64,000 nt of DNA from PHAA01 sp963665865. GTDB lineage: Bacteria > Bacillota > Syntrophomonadia > Syntrophomonadales > Syntrophomonadaceae. The stretch spans positions 3,410,001 to 3,474,000 of the forward strand of contig CAXXWF010000001.1 in the NCBI GenBank assembly GCA_963665865.2, in the 5' to 3' direction. Under the pieces are notes generated by a model. That model worked only from the letters and a program-made list of their open reading frames with translations, was not told the origin of the DNA and made no database searches. A program made the translations under genes and the position numbers. This document shows, in pieces, positions 1 through 7,974 of the stretch; the stretch's first letter is position 1; every line of letters starts with the position of its first letter.

Positions 1-237
1 AAAGGCCGGTACCCTTGCGGCAGGAATGTCAATTTCCGCTCCGGTTTGGGGATTTCTCCCTTTACGAGCCTGACGGTCTCTGACTTCAAAGGTGCCAAAG
101 CCAATTAACTGTATTTTGCCACCAGTTTTTAACCCTTCTTCTACTGTAGCTATAAACGCATTGATAACCTTCTCTGCATCCTTCTTGGTAATTCCGGCTT
201 TCCCCGCCACTTCGCCTATTAATTCGGTCTTATTCAA
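1..237 (-). CDS. hup: HU-family DNA-binding protein (3' end cut by window)
   Basis: Histone-like protein that binds and bends DNA and compacts the nucleoid. The 79 visible codons begin LNKTELIGEVA and include the HU arm region (GFGTFEVRDRQARKGRNPQT). HU is about 90 residues, so roughly a dozen C-terminal residues lie outside the window. The start is TTG at 237, preceded by AAGGAGGG at good spacing. It follows mazG on the same strand, the place where B. subtilis has yabO-yabP. Family assignment is secure; which HU paralogue cannot be said. Confidence 0.93.
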   Translation of the reverse strand, partial: MNKTELIGEVAGKAGITKKDAEKVINAFIATVEEGLKTGGKIQLIGFGTFEVRDRQARKGRNPQTGAEIDIPAARVPAF

Positions 238-339
238 GATATCCCTCCTTCTTGTGATCATAGTATATTATGCTATTCGCCCTCTTAGCCATTTATCCTC
301 TATTATGGGAAAATTTTTTTAGGTCTCGTCAGTTAAAAA

Positions 340-1107
340 CTATAGTCCCCTCGCCTTGGCTTCATCCCAGATTGCATCCAGCTCTTCCAGATTGTGTTCA
401 GAAAAACTCCGACCTGATTCTTTAACACGCTGTTCTATATAGTTAAAACGCTCTGTAACTTTGTCATTGGCCTGCTGCAACGCCTGCTCAGGTTCAATCT
501 GTTTAAACCGGGCTACGTTTACCATCGCAAAAAGAACGTCTCCCATCTCTTCAATAATATCTGCGTTGGTTTGAGCCTGTGCGAGTTCTTCCACCTCCTC
601 TTTGAACTTGTCCAATGCTCCCTCGACACTCGGCCAATCGAATCCTACCCGACTAAGTTTCTCCTGGATTTTCTCCGCTCGTAACAAGGCCGGCAACCCC
701 TTGGGTATACCCTCGAGCAGGTATTTCTTGCCTTCCTTTTGCTTAAAGCCTTCCCAGTTATCCAGCACATCTTCGCTAGTCTGCAGATGCATGGAGCCAA
801 ATACATGGGGGTGCCTATCCACCATTTTCTTGCTGACTGAACTAGTGAGATCGGCAAAGTCAAACTGCCCCGCTTCTTCAGCCAGTGCGGCATGAAATAC
901 TATCTGTAGTAGTAAGTCTCCCAACTCTTCCTGCAGTTTATACATATCTCCTTCGTTTATGGCTTCGATTACCTCATAGGTCTCTTCAATAAGGAAGCGG
1001 ACCAGTGAGGCATGGGTCTGTTCACGATCCCACGGACATCCTCCTGGTGCCAGCAGCCGTTTCTGGATGGCCAATAATCCATCGAGTGCTTCCGCGCTTT
1101 TGCTCAT
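340..1107 (-). CDS. mazG: MazG-type nucleoside triphosphate pyrophosphohydrolase
   Basis: Hydrolyses (d)NTPs to NMP and pyrophosphate, a house-cleaning role. The protein has 255 residues with two MazG-like helical halves. Acidic metal-binding clusters are visible (EELGDLLLQ near residue 60, and a second EEMGDVLF near 185), along with CPWDREQTHASL near the N-terminus. The ATG at 1107 is preferred over a longer frame because AAGGAG lies 5-10 nt upstream. B. subtilis YabN at this locus is a methylase-MazG fusion; here only the MazG part is present. A pair of REP-like palindromes separates it from the flippase gene upstream. Confidence 0.92.
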   Translation of the reverse strand: MSKSAEALDGLLAIQKRLLAPGGCPWDREQTHASLVRFLIEETYEVIEAINEGDMYKLQEELGDLLLQIVFHAALAEEAGQFDFADLTSSVSKKMVDRHPHVFGSMHLQTSEDVLDNWEGFKQKEGKKYLLEGIPKGLPALLRAEKIQEKLSRVGFDWPSVEGALDKFKEEVEELAQAQTNADIIEEMGDVLFAMVNVARFKQIEPEQALQQANDKVTERFNYIEQRVKESGRSFSEHNLEELDAIWDEAKARGL

Positions 1108-1127
1108 ATGTTTTCTCCTTCCTAAAG

Positions 1128-1222
1128 CAGGGGGACGGGGGGAAACGAGGGGACGGTTCTCTCGTTTCCTCATTGCCGATTATTGGGGGAGGAAACGGTG
1201 AGAACCGTCCCCTCGTTTCCCC
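1128..1222. repeat. REP-like palindrome pair (GGGGACGGTTCT family)
   Basis: Two inverted copies of a 29-30 nt palindrome (1141-1169 and 1191-1220). Each has outer arms GGAAACG/CGTTTCC and a core GGGGACGGTTCT or its complement. The copies can also pair with each other into one long hairpin. The same motif recurs in several other gaps of this window. It fills the mazG-flippase gap. Confidence 0.8.
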
Positions 1223-1244
1223 TGTTGTCCTCCTAGATTTATTC

Positions 1245-2792
1245 CTATTTGGCTATTTTCCTTATCATATCTAAATCAAATTCTTTTAATAGTAATAGCA
1301 GTATACCGTAAATAAGCACCCCGATGCTAATTGCCCCCACTGTTGACCACTTCGAAACTAGCCCATATGCCACCATAAAGCTGTAGGATAGCTTGACACT
1401 TATCCCCATGATAATGGTTATTATAAGGAGTTTAAGGAACCGATCTGTTTCGTAGTGAACCCCAGTTATACTTTTCAAGGAATAAATATTCAAAATGGAG
1501 CCAATCGTAAAGGCCATCAGGGTGCCTAAGGCAGCTCCCTTTATATTTAACATGGGTATGCTAGTGAGAGTGTAATTAAAGATGGTCTTACATATACCGG
1601 TTACTACCAGGCTGCGCATGGCGATTTCCGGCCGGCCAATACCCTGGAGCCCAGCGCTGCTCAGTTGAAATGCTGCCAGGGCAACCGTGGAAAAAGCCAG
1701 TGCTTCCAAGGGGAAGCCGGCTTCAGGAGTGGCATAAAGCAGATCACATATTTGAAATGCCAGTACATACAGGCCGGCTGCGCAGGGTAAGGATATTATC
1801 ATACCTGCTCTCAGCCCATAGTTCAAACGATTGTTGAGCAGTCCTTTATCATTTTTGGCCAAGGCCTCACTTATCGCTGGTACCAGGCTGGTAGCAATGC
1901 TGATTGTAAATATGGTGGGCAGGCTAATCAATATGGCGGCCATACCAGCTAACTGTCCATATAAAGCTGTGGCCTGGGAAGTTGTATATTGCAGTGCCAT
2001 CAATCGCCCGGGCACAATAATCGCATCTAAAACCTGCACCAAAGGTAATATTACGGCTCCAATAGAAACCGGGATAGCCAGACTGACCAGTTCCCGAGCC
2101 AGCTCTGCTGATCCTATTCCGCTATACCGTAGTGGAACATTTTTATCTGATTCCTGGTGGCGATATCTGATATAAAATATGCTCAATACTATTAAGCCCA
2201 CCACTCCTCCCGCGACCGCACCGAAGGTCGCGCCAGCGGCGGCATATTCCAGCCCGCGGGGAAATAATAGAAAAGCCAGGTAGATGACGGCAGTAACCCG
2301 AAAGAGCTGCTCCAAGACCTGCGATACTGCGGTAGGCATCATCCATTGGTGGCCTTGAAAATAACCTCGAAAAACTGACATCAGGCAGGACAATGATATG
2401 GCCGGAGCAACTGCCAGGATGGGATAGTAGGCGCGAGGTTCATGCAGCACTGTATTGGCTAGGAAATGAGCGTTCTGCATAACCAGCAGGGTAAGAATGA
2501 TACCGAATATGAATAGGATTAATAATGATAAACGAAATATTTTTTTACTGTCGCCTGTGTATCCCTGGGTTTCTCTTCTGGCTACCATAACGCTTATAGC
2601 CACTGGGACCCCTGCTGTAGCCAGTGCCAATATGGTGATATAGATCGGATAGGCCATCTGGTAAAGTCCCATCCCTTCGCCGCCGAGCAGCCTGGCCAGG
2701 GGTATCCGGTAAACGGCTCCCAGTATTTTGCTCAGTGCGCCGGCTATGCTAAGGACCAACGCTCCTTTGAGAAAGTTCCCAGTTTTATCCAT
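1245..2792 (-). CDS. SpoVB/MurJ-like polysaccharide flippase (MOP superfamily)
   Basis: Multi-pass membrane protein of 515 residues with about 14 hydrophobic segments. It probably flips a lipid-linked glycan precursor across the membrane, during spore cortex or wall synthesis. The N-terminus (GALVLSIAGALSKILGAVYR) is typical of the SpoVB/YabM/MurJ branch. At this position, between spoVT and mazG, B. subtilis carries yabM, a spoVB paralogue. The start at 2792 is chosen because GGGGAGGGTGAAC directly precedes that ATG; an upstream in-frame ATG lacks a site. The exact substrate is inferred from the family only. Confidence 0.85.
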   Translation of the reverse strand: MDKTGNFLKGALVLSIAGALSKILGAVYRIPLARLLGGEGMGLYQMAYPIYITILALATAGVPVAISVMVARRETQGYTGDSKKIFRLSLLILFIFGIILTLLVMQNAHFLANTVLHEPRAYYPILAVAPAISLSCLMSVFRGYFQGHQWMMPTAVSQVLEQLFRVTAVIYLAFLLFPRGLEYAAAGATFGAVAGGVVGLIVLSIFYIRYRHQESDKNVPLRYSGIGSAELARELVSLAIPVSIGAVILPLVQVLDAIIVPGRLMALQYTTSQATALYGQLAGMAAILISLPTIFTISIATSLVPAISEALAKNDKGLLNNRLNYGLRAGMIISLPCAAGLYVLAFQICDLLYATPEAGFPLEALAFSTVALAAFQLSSAGLQGIGRPEIAMRSLVVTGICKTIFNYTLTSIPMLNIKGAALGTLMAFTIGSILNIYSLKSITGVHYETDRFLKLLIITIIMGISVKLSYSFMVAYGLVSKWSTVGAISIGVLIYGILLLLLKEFDLDMIRKIAK

Positions 2793-2921
2793 GTTCACCC
2801 TCCCCATTTTTACGAGGTTTATTATACCATAATTTTTTCTTGCATATCTTGGGTTTTCTGCCAGCTATATATGTCGTCCCATGATGTCTGGTAGTGGTAT
2901 TTGGCCTTGAATCTTCTCAAC

Positions 2922-2957
2922 AAAAAAGGCGATCTTATTAGATATAAGACCGCCTTT
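2922..2957 (-). terminator. Rho-independent terminator of spoVT
   Basis: On the minus strand, AAAGGCGGTCTTAT and ATAAGATCGCCTTT form a near-perfect stem with a short loop, followed by a T run. It lies 13 nt after the spoVT stop codon. Confidence 0.85.
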
Positions 2958-2970
2958 AAAATAGTAGTTC

Positions 2971-3534
2971 CTACTGTTCCATTTGCTTGGCGAGGAATCC
3001 GGCTGCGGTTTCAGCCAGCTTGACTTCCATTTCCCCCAGTTTGACTCCCGGTTCTTTGCTGACAATAATAACTGCTCCAATAGGGTCACCCTGAGTTACA
3101 ATCGGAGCACATACCTGACATTTGATAGTATATTCCCGATCATCACTCATAATAACATGCATGTTTTCATCATCAGGTTTTTCGATTTCATTCATCATAA
3201 CCGTGGTACGTTCCTCAAGTGACCTCTCCAATAATTTTCCTACCGGCTTGCTTAAGAATTCTTTTTTGTTGCCGCCCGCTACAGCAATTACAACATCACG
3301 GTCAGCGATCATAGAGATATGTCCGGTTGTCTCATGCAGTGATTCGGCGTATTCTTTGGCGAAATCTCCTAATTCTGCTATAGGAGAATATTTCTTTAAG
3401 ATAACTTCACCTTCACGATCAACAAAAATCTCTAGAGGGTCCCCCTCGCGTATGCGCAGCGTTCTTCTTATTTCTTTGGGGATAACTACACGTCCCAGGT
3501 CATCAATGCGGCGAACAATTCCTGTTGCTTTCAT
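2971..3534 (-). CDS. spoVT: Stage V sporulation protein T, AbrB-like regulator
   Basis: Forespore transcription factor that tunes sigma-G-dependent genes and spore germination properties. The 187 residues comprise an N-terminal AbrB swapped-hairpin DNA-binding domain (MKATGIVRRIDDLGRVVIPK, residues 1-20, extending to about 50) and a C-terminal GAF-like domain (about 55-187). Length and architecture match the family. It lies between mfd and the flippase gene, as in B. subtilis. A sigma-G-type promoter match is upstream and a strong terminator downstream, so it is probably monocistronic. RBS is GGAGGG, with somewhat long spacing to the ATG. Confidence 0.95.
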   Translation of the reverse strand: MKATGIVRRIDDLGRVVIPKEIRRTLRIREGDPLEIFVDREGEVILKKYSPIAELGDFAKEYAESLHETTGHISMIADRDVVIAVAGGNKKEFLSKPVGKLLERSLEERTTVMMNEIEKPDDENMHVIMSDDREYTIKCQVCAPIVTQGDPIGAVIIVSKEPGVKLGEMEVKLAETAAGFLAKQMEQ

Positions 3535-3593
3535 CTTTCTGCTGTCCCTCCTTTTTTCAAATATATTGAAAATGTTGTTTTCTTTCTCAGTGA

Positions 3594-3624
3594 TAGTATA
3601 TAACTCAAAATATCCTTTTATTCA
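3594..3624 (-). promoter_or_regulatory. Sigma-G-type promoter for spoVT
   Basis: On the minus strand, TGAATA (3619-3624) is followed after 18 nt by TATACTA (3594-3600). This is very close to the sigma-G consensus (-35 GAATA, -10 CATACTA, 18-nt spacing). spoVT is a sigma-G target in B. subtilis, so sequence and context agree. Confidence 0.65.
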
Positions 3625-3795
3625 CTTTTTACCATACATACTGTAAAAAAATAATCCCTACATAATAAATTACAATTTTGGTGAAAATAGTGCTGGATGA
3701 AATAAGTAGACAGTTAACCCTAATTCTTTGTGTTATACATCACCGATGATATAAAGAAATAGGAGTGACCTTCTACTAGAGAAGGCGGAATGTAA

Positions 3796-4911
3796 TTGGT
3801 TCGCATTACTAATCTGCAAATATACTGCCTGCTGATGCTGACAATAGCTCCGCTGGCATACCTGGTAACTCCAATGGTTGTAGTTTACCTGGTTAACAAT
3901 AGTGCTTGGCTGGCAATCCTGGCTTCAATTATACCCGGAGCGCTTCTCCTTTATGTTTACATATATATTCTTAAAAAGAGCAGTAAGCCTTTCCCTGCTT
4001 GTCTGGAAGATTGTTTGGGCAAGGTGGTTGGTAAAATCGTAGGTTTTTTATATATTTTAGCGTTTCTATTAGGAACCGCTTTCACGCTGCAGTATTTTGT
4101 GGCCTTGATCGGCAGTAGTATCGTCCCTGATACCCCCTTAAGCATTTATATCGGGGCTATGCTTCTGACTAGCTATTATGCTTTGAAAACAGGACTGCAA
4201 AATATCGCGCGTATTGCTGAAGTGCTCATCATTTTTGGAATGCCTTTTACTTTTCTCGTGGTTTTAATCAGTCTGGCTCAAAATCTTGACATTAATAGCC
4301 TCTTGCCTTTGGCTTACACCAGTTACAAAAATTTCGGTCAGGGGGTTTTCAATAGTTTTTTCATTATAGGAGATCTTATGGGCATATTGGTTTTGGCTTA
4401 TTTCTCCACTCATCGGGAAAAGGTCCCCCGTACCCTATTCAATGTTTTATTTACCTATACCGCCCTTATCGCCCTAACTGCCATGGTTACCATCATGCAA
4501 TTCGGCTCGGATTATACCAACCTCATAACCTTCCCTACCTTCAAATTGGTACGTACCATAACTATCAGCGATTTTATTCAAAATATAGATGTTGCCTTCA
4601 TATCTCTGTGGATAGTCGGCATCTTTGGCTCAATCACGGTAAAATGGTTTTTGGCCTGCTATACTATCCAACAAGTCTTTGATCTCAAAGATTACCGTTT
4701 TCTAGCCGCTCCCACCTCAGTTACTATTGGCATTATCTCTCTCATCTTGGGGAAAAATATTATTCAATTGCAAACCATTGTTCATACCATAATTCCAATA
4801 CTGTATGTCATTTTTTACATATTAATTCCCCTGGTGGTCTTTTTTATACTGCTTTTCAAGCCTGATCCTGGTGCTGATATTGCTACTGGTTTAAAAAATC
4901 CTGCTGCCTGA
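3796..4911 (+). CDS. GerAB-family spore germination permease
   Basis: Inner-membrane subunit of a nutrient germinant receptor, from the APC-like amino-acid/spore germination permease family. The protein has 371 residues and about 10 transmembrane helices. The start is TTG at 3796 with AAGGCGG upstream; a nearby ATG opens onto an immediate stop. It is the first gene of a B-A-C receptor operon with a small membrane protein at the end. Gene order and family fit a GerK-type receptor, but the GerA/GerB/GerK subtype cannot be fixed here. Confidence 0.88.
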   Translation: MVRITNLQIYCLLMLTIAPLAYLVTPMVVVYLVNNSAWLAILASIIPGALLLYVYIYILKKSSKPFPACLEDCLGKVVGKIVGFLYILAFLLGTAFTLQYFVALIGSSIVPDTPLSIYIGAMLLTSYYALKTGLQNIARIAEVLIIFGMPFTFLVVLISLAQNLDINSLLPLAYTSYKNFGQGVFNSFFIIGDLMGILVLAYFSTHREKVPRTLFNVLFTYTALIALTAMVTIMQFGSDYTNLITFPTFKLVRTITISDFIQNIDVAFISLWIVGIFGSITVKWFLACYTIQQVFDLKDYRFLAAPTSVTIGIISLILGKNIIQLQTIVHTIIPILYVIFYILIPLVVFFILLFKPDPGADIATGLKNPAA

Positions 4912-4975
4912 ACGGGTATATATAGAGATGAAAATATATTTAAAGAAATAATAAATTACGAAGTAGGGATTATGA

Positions 4976-6541
4976 ATGCGTTACAAACAAGGCAAAATAA
5001 GAATAGACAACCTGCCTCCAAAGCGTGGGACCATTGACCAGCCCATATCTGATAAGCTGCAGCAAAATCTTGATAATCTGAATCTTTTGCTCGAGAGATG
5101 TTCGGACGTAGTTTTTAAGGAGTTTGCTTTTGGCCCCAAGCGGGAAAGCCGAGGTCTGGTAATATTTTTTGATGGACTGGTAGATAGGAAAGAAATCGAA
5201 GTCCACCTTTTGAAGTCATTGATGTTGGAACTTAATATGCAGGGCGACTATAGCTATGCCTCGCCTGGGCACGACATTCTCAAGATGGTTCAGGACAGTA
5301 TTCTATCTATGGCGGATGTTAAGACTATTACTACCTTGCAGGATCTTATTCACCATCTCAGCTCCGGTGATACGATTCTGCTCATCGATGGTTATAGCAC
5401 CGGCTTGGCAGCCGGAACCCGCTCCTGGCAGGGACGGCCCGTCCAAACCCCCGAAAACGAAGTGGTGGTACGTGGCCCCAAGGAAGGTTTTACGGAAACC
5501 TTGCGCTTTAACACCGCTCTTTTGCGGCGCAGAATTAAGAGCAGCAACTTCAAAATTGAGAGTTTTGTCCTGGGACGAATAACCAAAACCGATGTGGTTT
5601 TATGTTATATTGACGGTATAGTGTCCGATAAACTGGTAGCGGAGGTCAAGTCCCGACTGGGGAAGATAGATATTGATGGAGTTCTGGACAGTGGATACCT
5701 GGAAGAATTCCTGGAAGACAACCACTATACCATCTTCTCCCAGATGGAATATACTGAAAAACCCGACCGAGTTTGTGGTCACCTCCTGGAGGGTCAGGTG
5801 TGTATTATGGTAGACGGTTCCCCTATCGCCTTAATCGCACCAACTTCCTTTCCCCGTTTCTTGATTGCCTCTGAGGATTATTATGAACGTTATATCCCTT
5901 CTTCAATATTTAGAATTATGCGCTTTGCTGCATTTTTTGTAGCTCTATTATTGCCGTCCTTGTTCGTAGCCGCCATCACCTACCACCAGGAGATGATTCC
6001 TCCACCCCTCTATATAACTATCGCTGCGACCCGGGAAGGGGTACCTTTTCCGGCTTTTGTGGAGGCGTTAATTCTGGAAATGACCTTTGAAATGCTGCGG
6101 GAAGCAGGACTGCGCTTACCCCGGGCTATTGGTCCAGCCATAAGCATTGTGGGAGCTCTAATCATCGGTGATGCCGCGGTAAAAGCTGGTCTGGTCTCCA
6201 CCCCCATGGTGGTCGTAGTCGCCTTTACAGGCATAGCTTCCTTTATTACCCCCTCCTACAATGCTGGCATTGTGATACGAATGGCCCGTTTTGGCTTTCT
6301 AATCGCGTCGGGTTTTTTGGGACTATTTGGCATAATGATTGCTTTACTGCTCATGCTGATTCATATGTCTTCCTTACATTCATTCGGGCTTCCCTATCTG
6401 TCACCAGTAGCACCTTTTAATCTGGGTGAAATGAGCGATATTCTGGTTCGACGTCCCTGGTACATGAACATAATGCGTCCTACCATGAAAGGAATGGAAA
6501 ATGCAGTCAGACAAACCTCGTCCGATTCTTCAAATAAATAA
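4976..6541 (+). CDS. GerA-family spore germination protein (GerAA subunit)
   Basis: A-subunit of the germinant receptor, 521 residues. A soluble N-terminal half (about 1-300) contains the family segment LLIDGYSTGLAAGTRSW. It is followed by a block of 4-6 hydrophobic helices (about 310-470) and a short cytoplasmic tail. The highly conserved stretch around TYHQEMIPPPLYITIAATREG (near residues 338-358) identifies the family. The next gene overlaps its 3' end by about 40 nt, suggesting coupled translation. In B. subtilis such operons are transcribed by sigma-G in the forespore; no convincing sigma-G match was found upstream. Confidence 0.93.
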   Translation: MRYKQGKIRIDNLPPKRGTIDQPISDKLQQNLDNLNLLLERCSDVVFKEFAFGPKRESRGLVIFFDGLVDRKEIEVHLLKSLMLELNMQGDYSYASPGHDILKMVQDSILSMADVKTITTLQDLIHHLSSGDTILLIDGYSTGLAAGTRSWQGRPVQTPENEVVVRGPKEGFTETLRFNTALLRRRIKSSNFKIESFVLGRITKTDVVLCYIDGIVSDKLVAEVKSRLGKIDIDGVLDSGYLEEFLEDNHYTIFSQMEYTEKPDRVCGHLLEGQVCIMVDGSPIALIAPTSFPRFLIASEDYYERYIPSSIFRIMRFAAFFVALLLPSLFVAAITYHQEMIPPPLYITIAATREGVPFPAFVEALILEMTFEMLREAGLRLPRAIGPAISIVGALIIGDAAVKAGLVSTPMVVVVAFTGIASFITPSYNAGIVIRMARFGFLIASGFLGLFGIMIALLLMLIHMSSLHSFGLPYLSPVAPFNLGEMSDILVRRPWYMNIMRPTMKGMENAVRQTSSDSSNK

Positions 6542-7709
6542 ACTTAAAACATTCTGCCTGCTACTCTTGCTTCTATTTTCCTTGTTCTTTACAGCCGGAT
6601 GTTGGAACAATCTGGAAGTAAATGAGACAGCGGAAGCTGAGGGTATGGTCTTTGATCTGGATGGAGACCAGCCTAGCTTTTCTGTGCAGTTAGCCAAGCC
6701 TTTAACCAAGGATCAAGCCGGTTCAGCCTCCGCCGAACCTGTAAATATAACCCAAACCGGCCGCACCTACACCGAAGCCGCCCGTAAACTCGTGCTCAGC
6801 CTACCCCGGCTGCCCATCTGGGCCCATGCCGGTGTAGTAATTTTCGGGGAGGAGCTAGCCAGTAGCGACCTGGCCCGGGCAGTAGATTTTATTGCTCGCA
6901 ACCGCAATGTTCGCAAAAGCGCGCTGGTATTTGTTAGTAAAGGCGCAACCGGGAGAGAATGTCTCGATGCCCAAGTTCCTCTTGAGGCCCATTCGAGTAC
7001 CGCCCTGAAAAGATTGATCCGCATTCAGGAGCAGCAACTGGGTATTTACATGCCAGTTACTCTGGATAATTTCCTGGAAAATCTGACAACCCCAGGTATT
7101 GAACCGGTAGCTCCCCAGCTAATTGTCCAAGAAGTTGAAGGCAAGAAACAGCTGCGGTTGGATGGCACGGCGGTCTTTAAAGACAGAAAGGTAGTGGGCT
7201 CGCTGAACGAATCGGAAAGCCGGGGGTTTCGTTTTTTAAGCCCCAAGCGGATCAGCGGGGGACTGATTATCATTAATTCGCCGCTGGAGGGAGATGCCCA
7301 GAATAATGACAAAATGATTAGTATAGAATTAACCCGTTCCCAGGCAATTGTTAGCCCCAAAATCGAAGACAATGGAACCATAAAGATGAAGATTGATATA
7401 GAAGCTGAGGGAAATTTTTATGATCAAACCTTTACTGGCAATGTTTTAACCTTGGATAATATTGGTAAAGTACAAGAAATGGTTAATGAGAGTATTAAGG
7501 GGGACATTAAGGCTTCCATCATAAAGGCTCAAGGTCTGGACAGCGATATCTTTGGCTGGGGTCAGAATCTTTATAGGAAAGATCCCGCTCTCTGGGAACA
7601 GGATGAGAGTGATTGGCCGGCTATTTTCCCAGGTGTTCAAGCTGATATAACTGTAAACTTCCAGCTAAGAAGAACTTATCTTCTGGATCACTCCTTTGAG
7701 TTTAAATAA
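6501..7709 (+). CDS. Ger(x)C-family germination lipoprotein
   Basis: C-subunit of the germinant receptor, a lipoprotein of 402 residues held at the outer face of the inner spore membrane. A basic, hydrophobic N-terminus (about residues 14-32) leads to a lipobox ending TAGC, with the lipidated Cys near residue 33. The family motif CWNNLEVNE follows directly. The start at 6501 lies inside the upstream gene in another frame. The length is normal for the family. It completes the three-subunit receptor. Confidence 0.92.
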   Translation: MQSDKPRPILQINKLKTFCLLLLLLFSLFFTAGCWNNLEVNETAEAEGMVFDLDGDQPSFSVQLAKPLTKDQAGSASAEPVNITQTGRTYTEAARKLVLSLPRLPIWAHAGVVIFGEELASSDLARAVDFIARNRNVRKSALVFVSKGATGRECLDAQVPLEAHSSTALKRLIRIQEQQLGIYMPVTLDNFLENLTTPGIEPVAPQLIVQEVEGKKQLRLDGTAVFKDRKVVGSLNESESRGFRFLSPKRISGGLIIINSPLEGDAQNNDKMISIELTRSQAIVSPKIEDNGTIKMKIDIEAEGNFYDQTFTGNVLTLDNIGKVQEMVNESIKGDIKASIIKAQGLDSDIFGWGQNLYRKDPALWEQDESDWPAIFPGVQADITVNFQLRRTYLLDHSFEFK

Positions 7710-7726
7710 TAAATGGGGGGCAAAAT

Positions 7727-7936
7727 ATGATATGGCTATTAGTGGCTATCTATATATTGATTTTGGGTTTTGAGCTGCCTACTCTTATAAAGAACCGCTG
7801 GCATAAAGAGCTTGTAGTATTCAGCGTCCTTTTTATTATCAGTGTTTATATGGGCATGGTTCAGTTTTACCACTGGCCTTTCTACAACCCCCTGGATTCC
7901 CTTCTGCCTCTTCTTGCACCCAAGGCCGGCTATTAA
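7727..7936 (+). CDS. Small membrane protein at the end of the germination operon
   Basis: A 69-residue protein with two predicted membrane helices (about 2-18 and 28-47) and a short tail. A GGGGGG run precedes the ATG. It begins 17 nt after the lipoprotein gene, so it is probably co-transcribed. Some ger operons carry a small two-helix D-subunit in this position; the resemblance here is in size, topology and place only. I do not recognise its family with certainty. Confidence 0.65.
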   Translation: MIWLLVAIYILILGFELPTLIKNRWHKELVVFSVLFIISVYMGMVQFYHWPFYNPLDSLLPLLAPKAGY

Positions 7937-7974
7937 GGAAGGAAAGCAGGCCTGGAAACAGGGAACAGAAAAGA

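Noticed and set aside
92..322. 76-codon plus-strand frame at the left end
   Set aside because: It is antisense to the HU gene, which has the right protein sequence and RBS.
602..895. 97-codon plus-strand frame within mazG
   Set aside because: Antisense shadow of a well-supported gene; no RBS.
1128..1222. CRISPR-like array from repeated GGGGACGGTTCT units
   Set aside because: Copies are palindromic, few, inverted and without regular spacers or cas genes.
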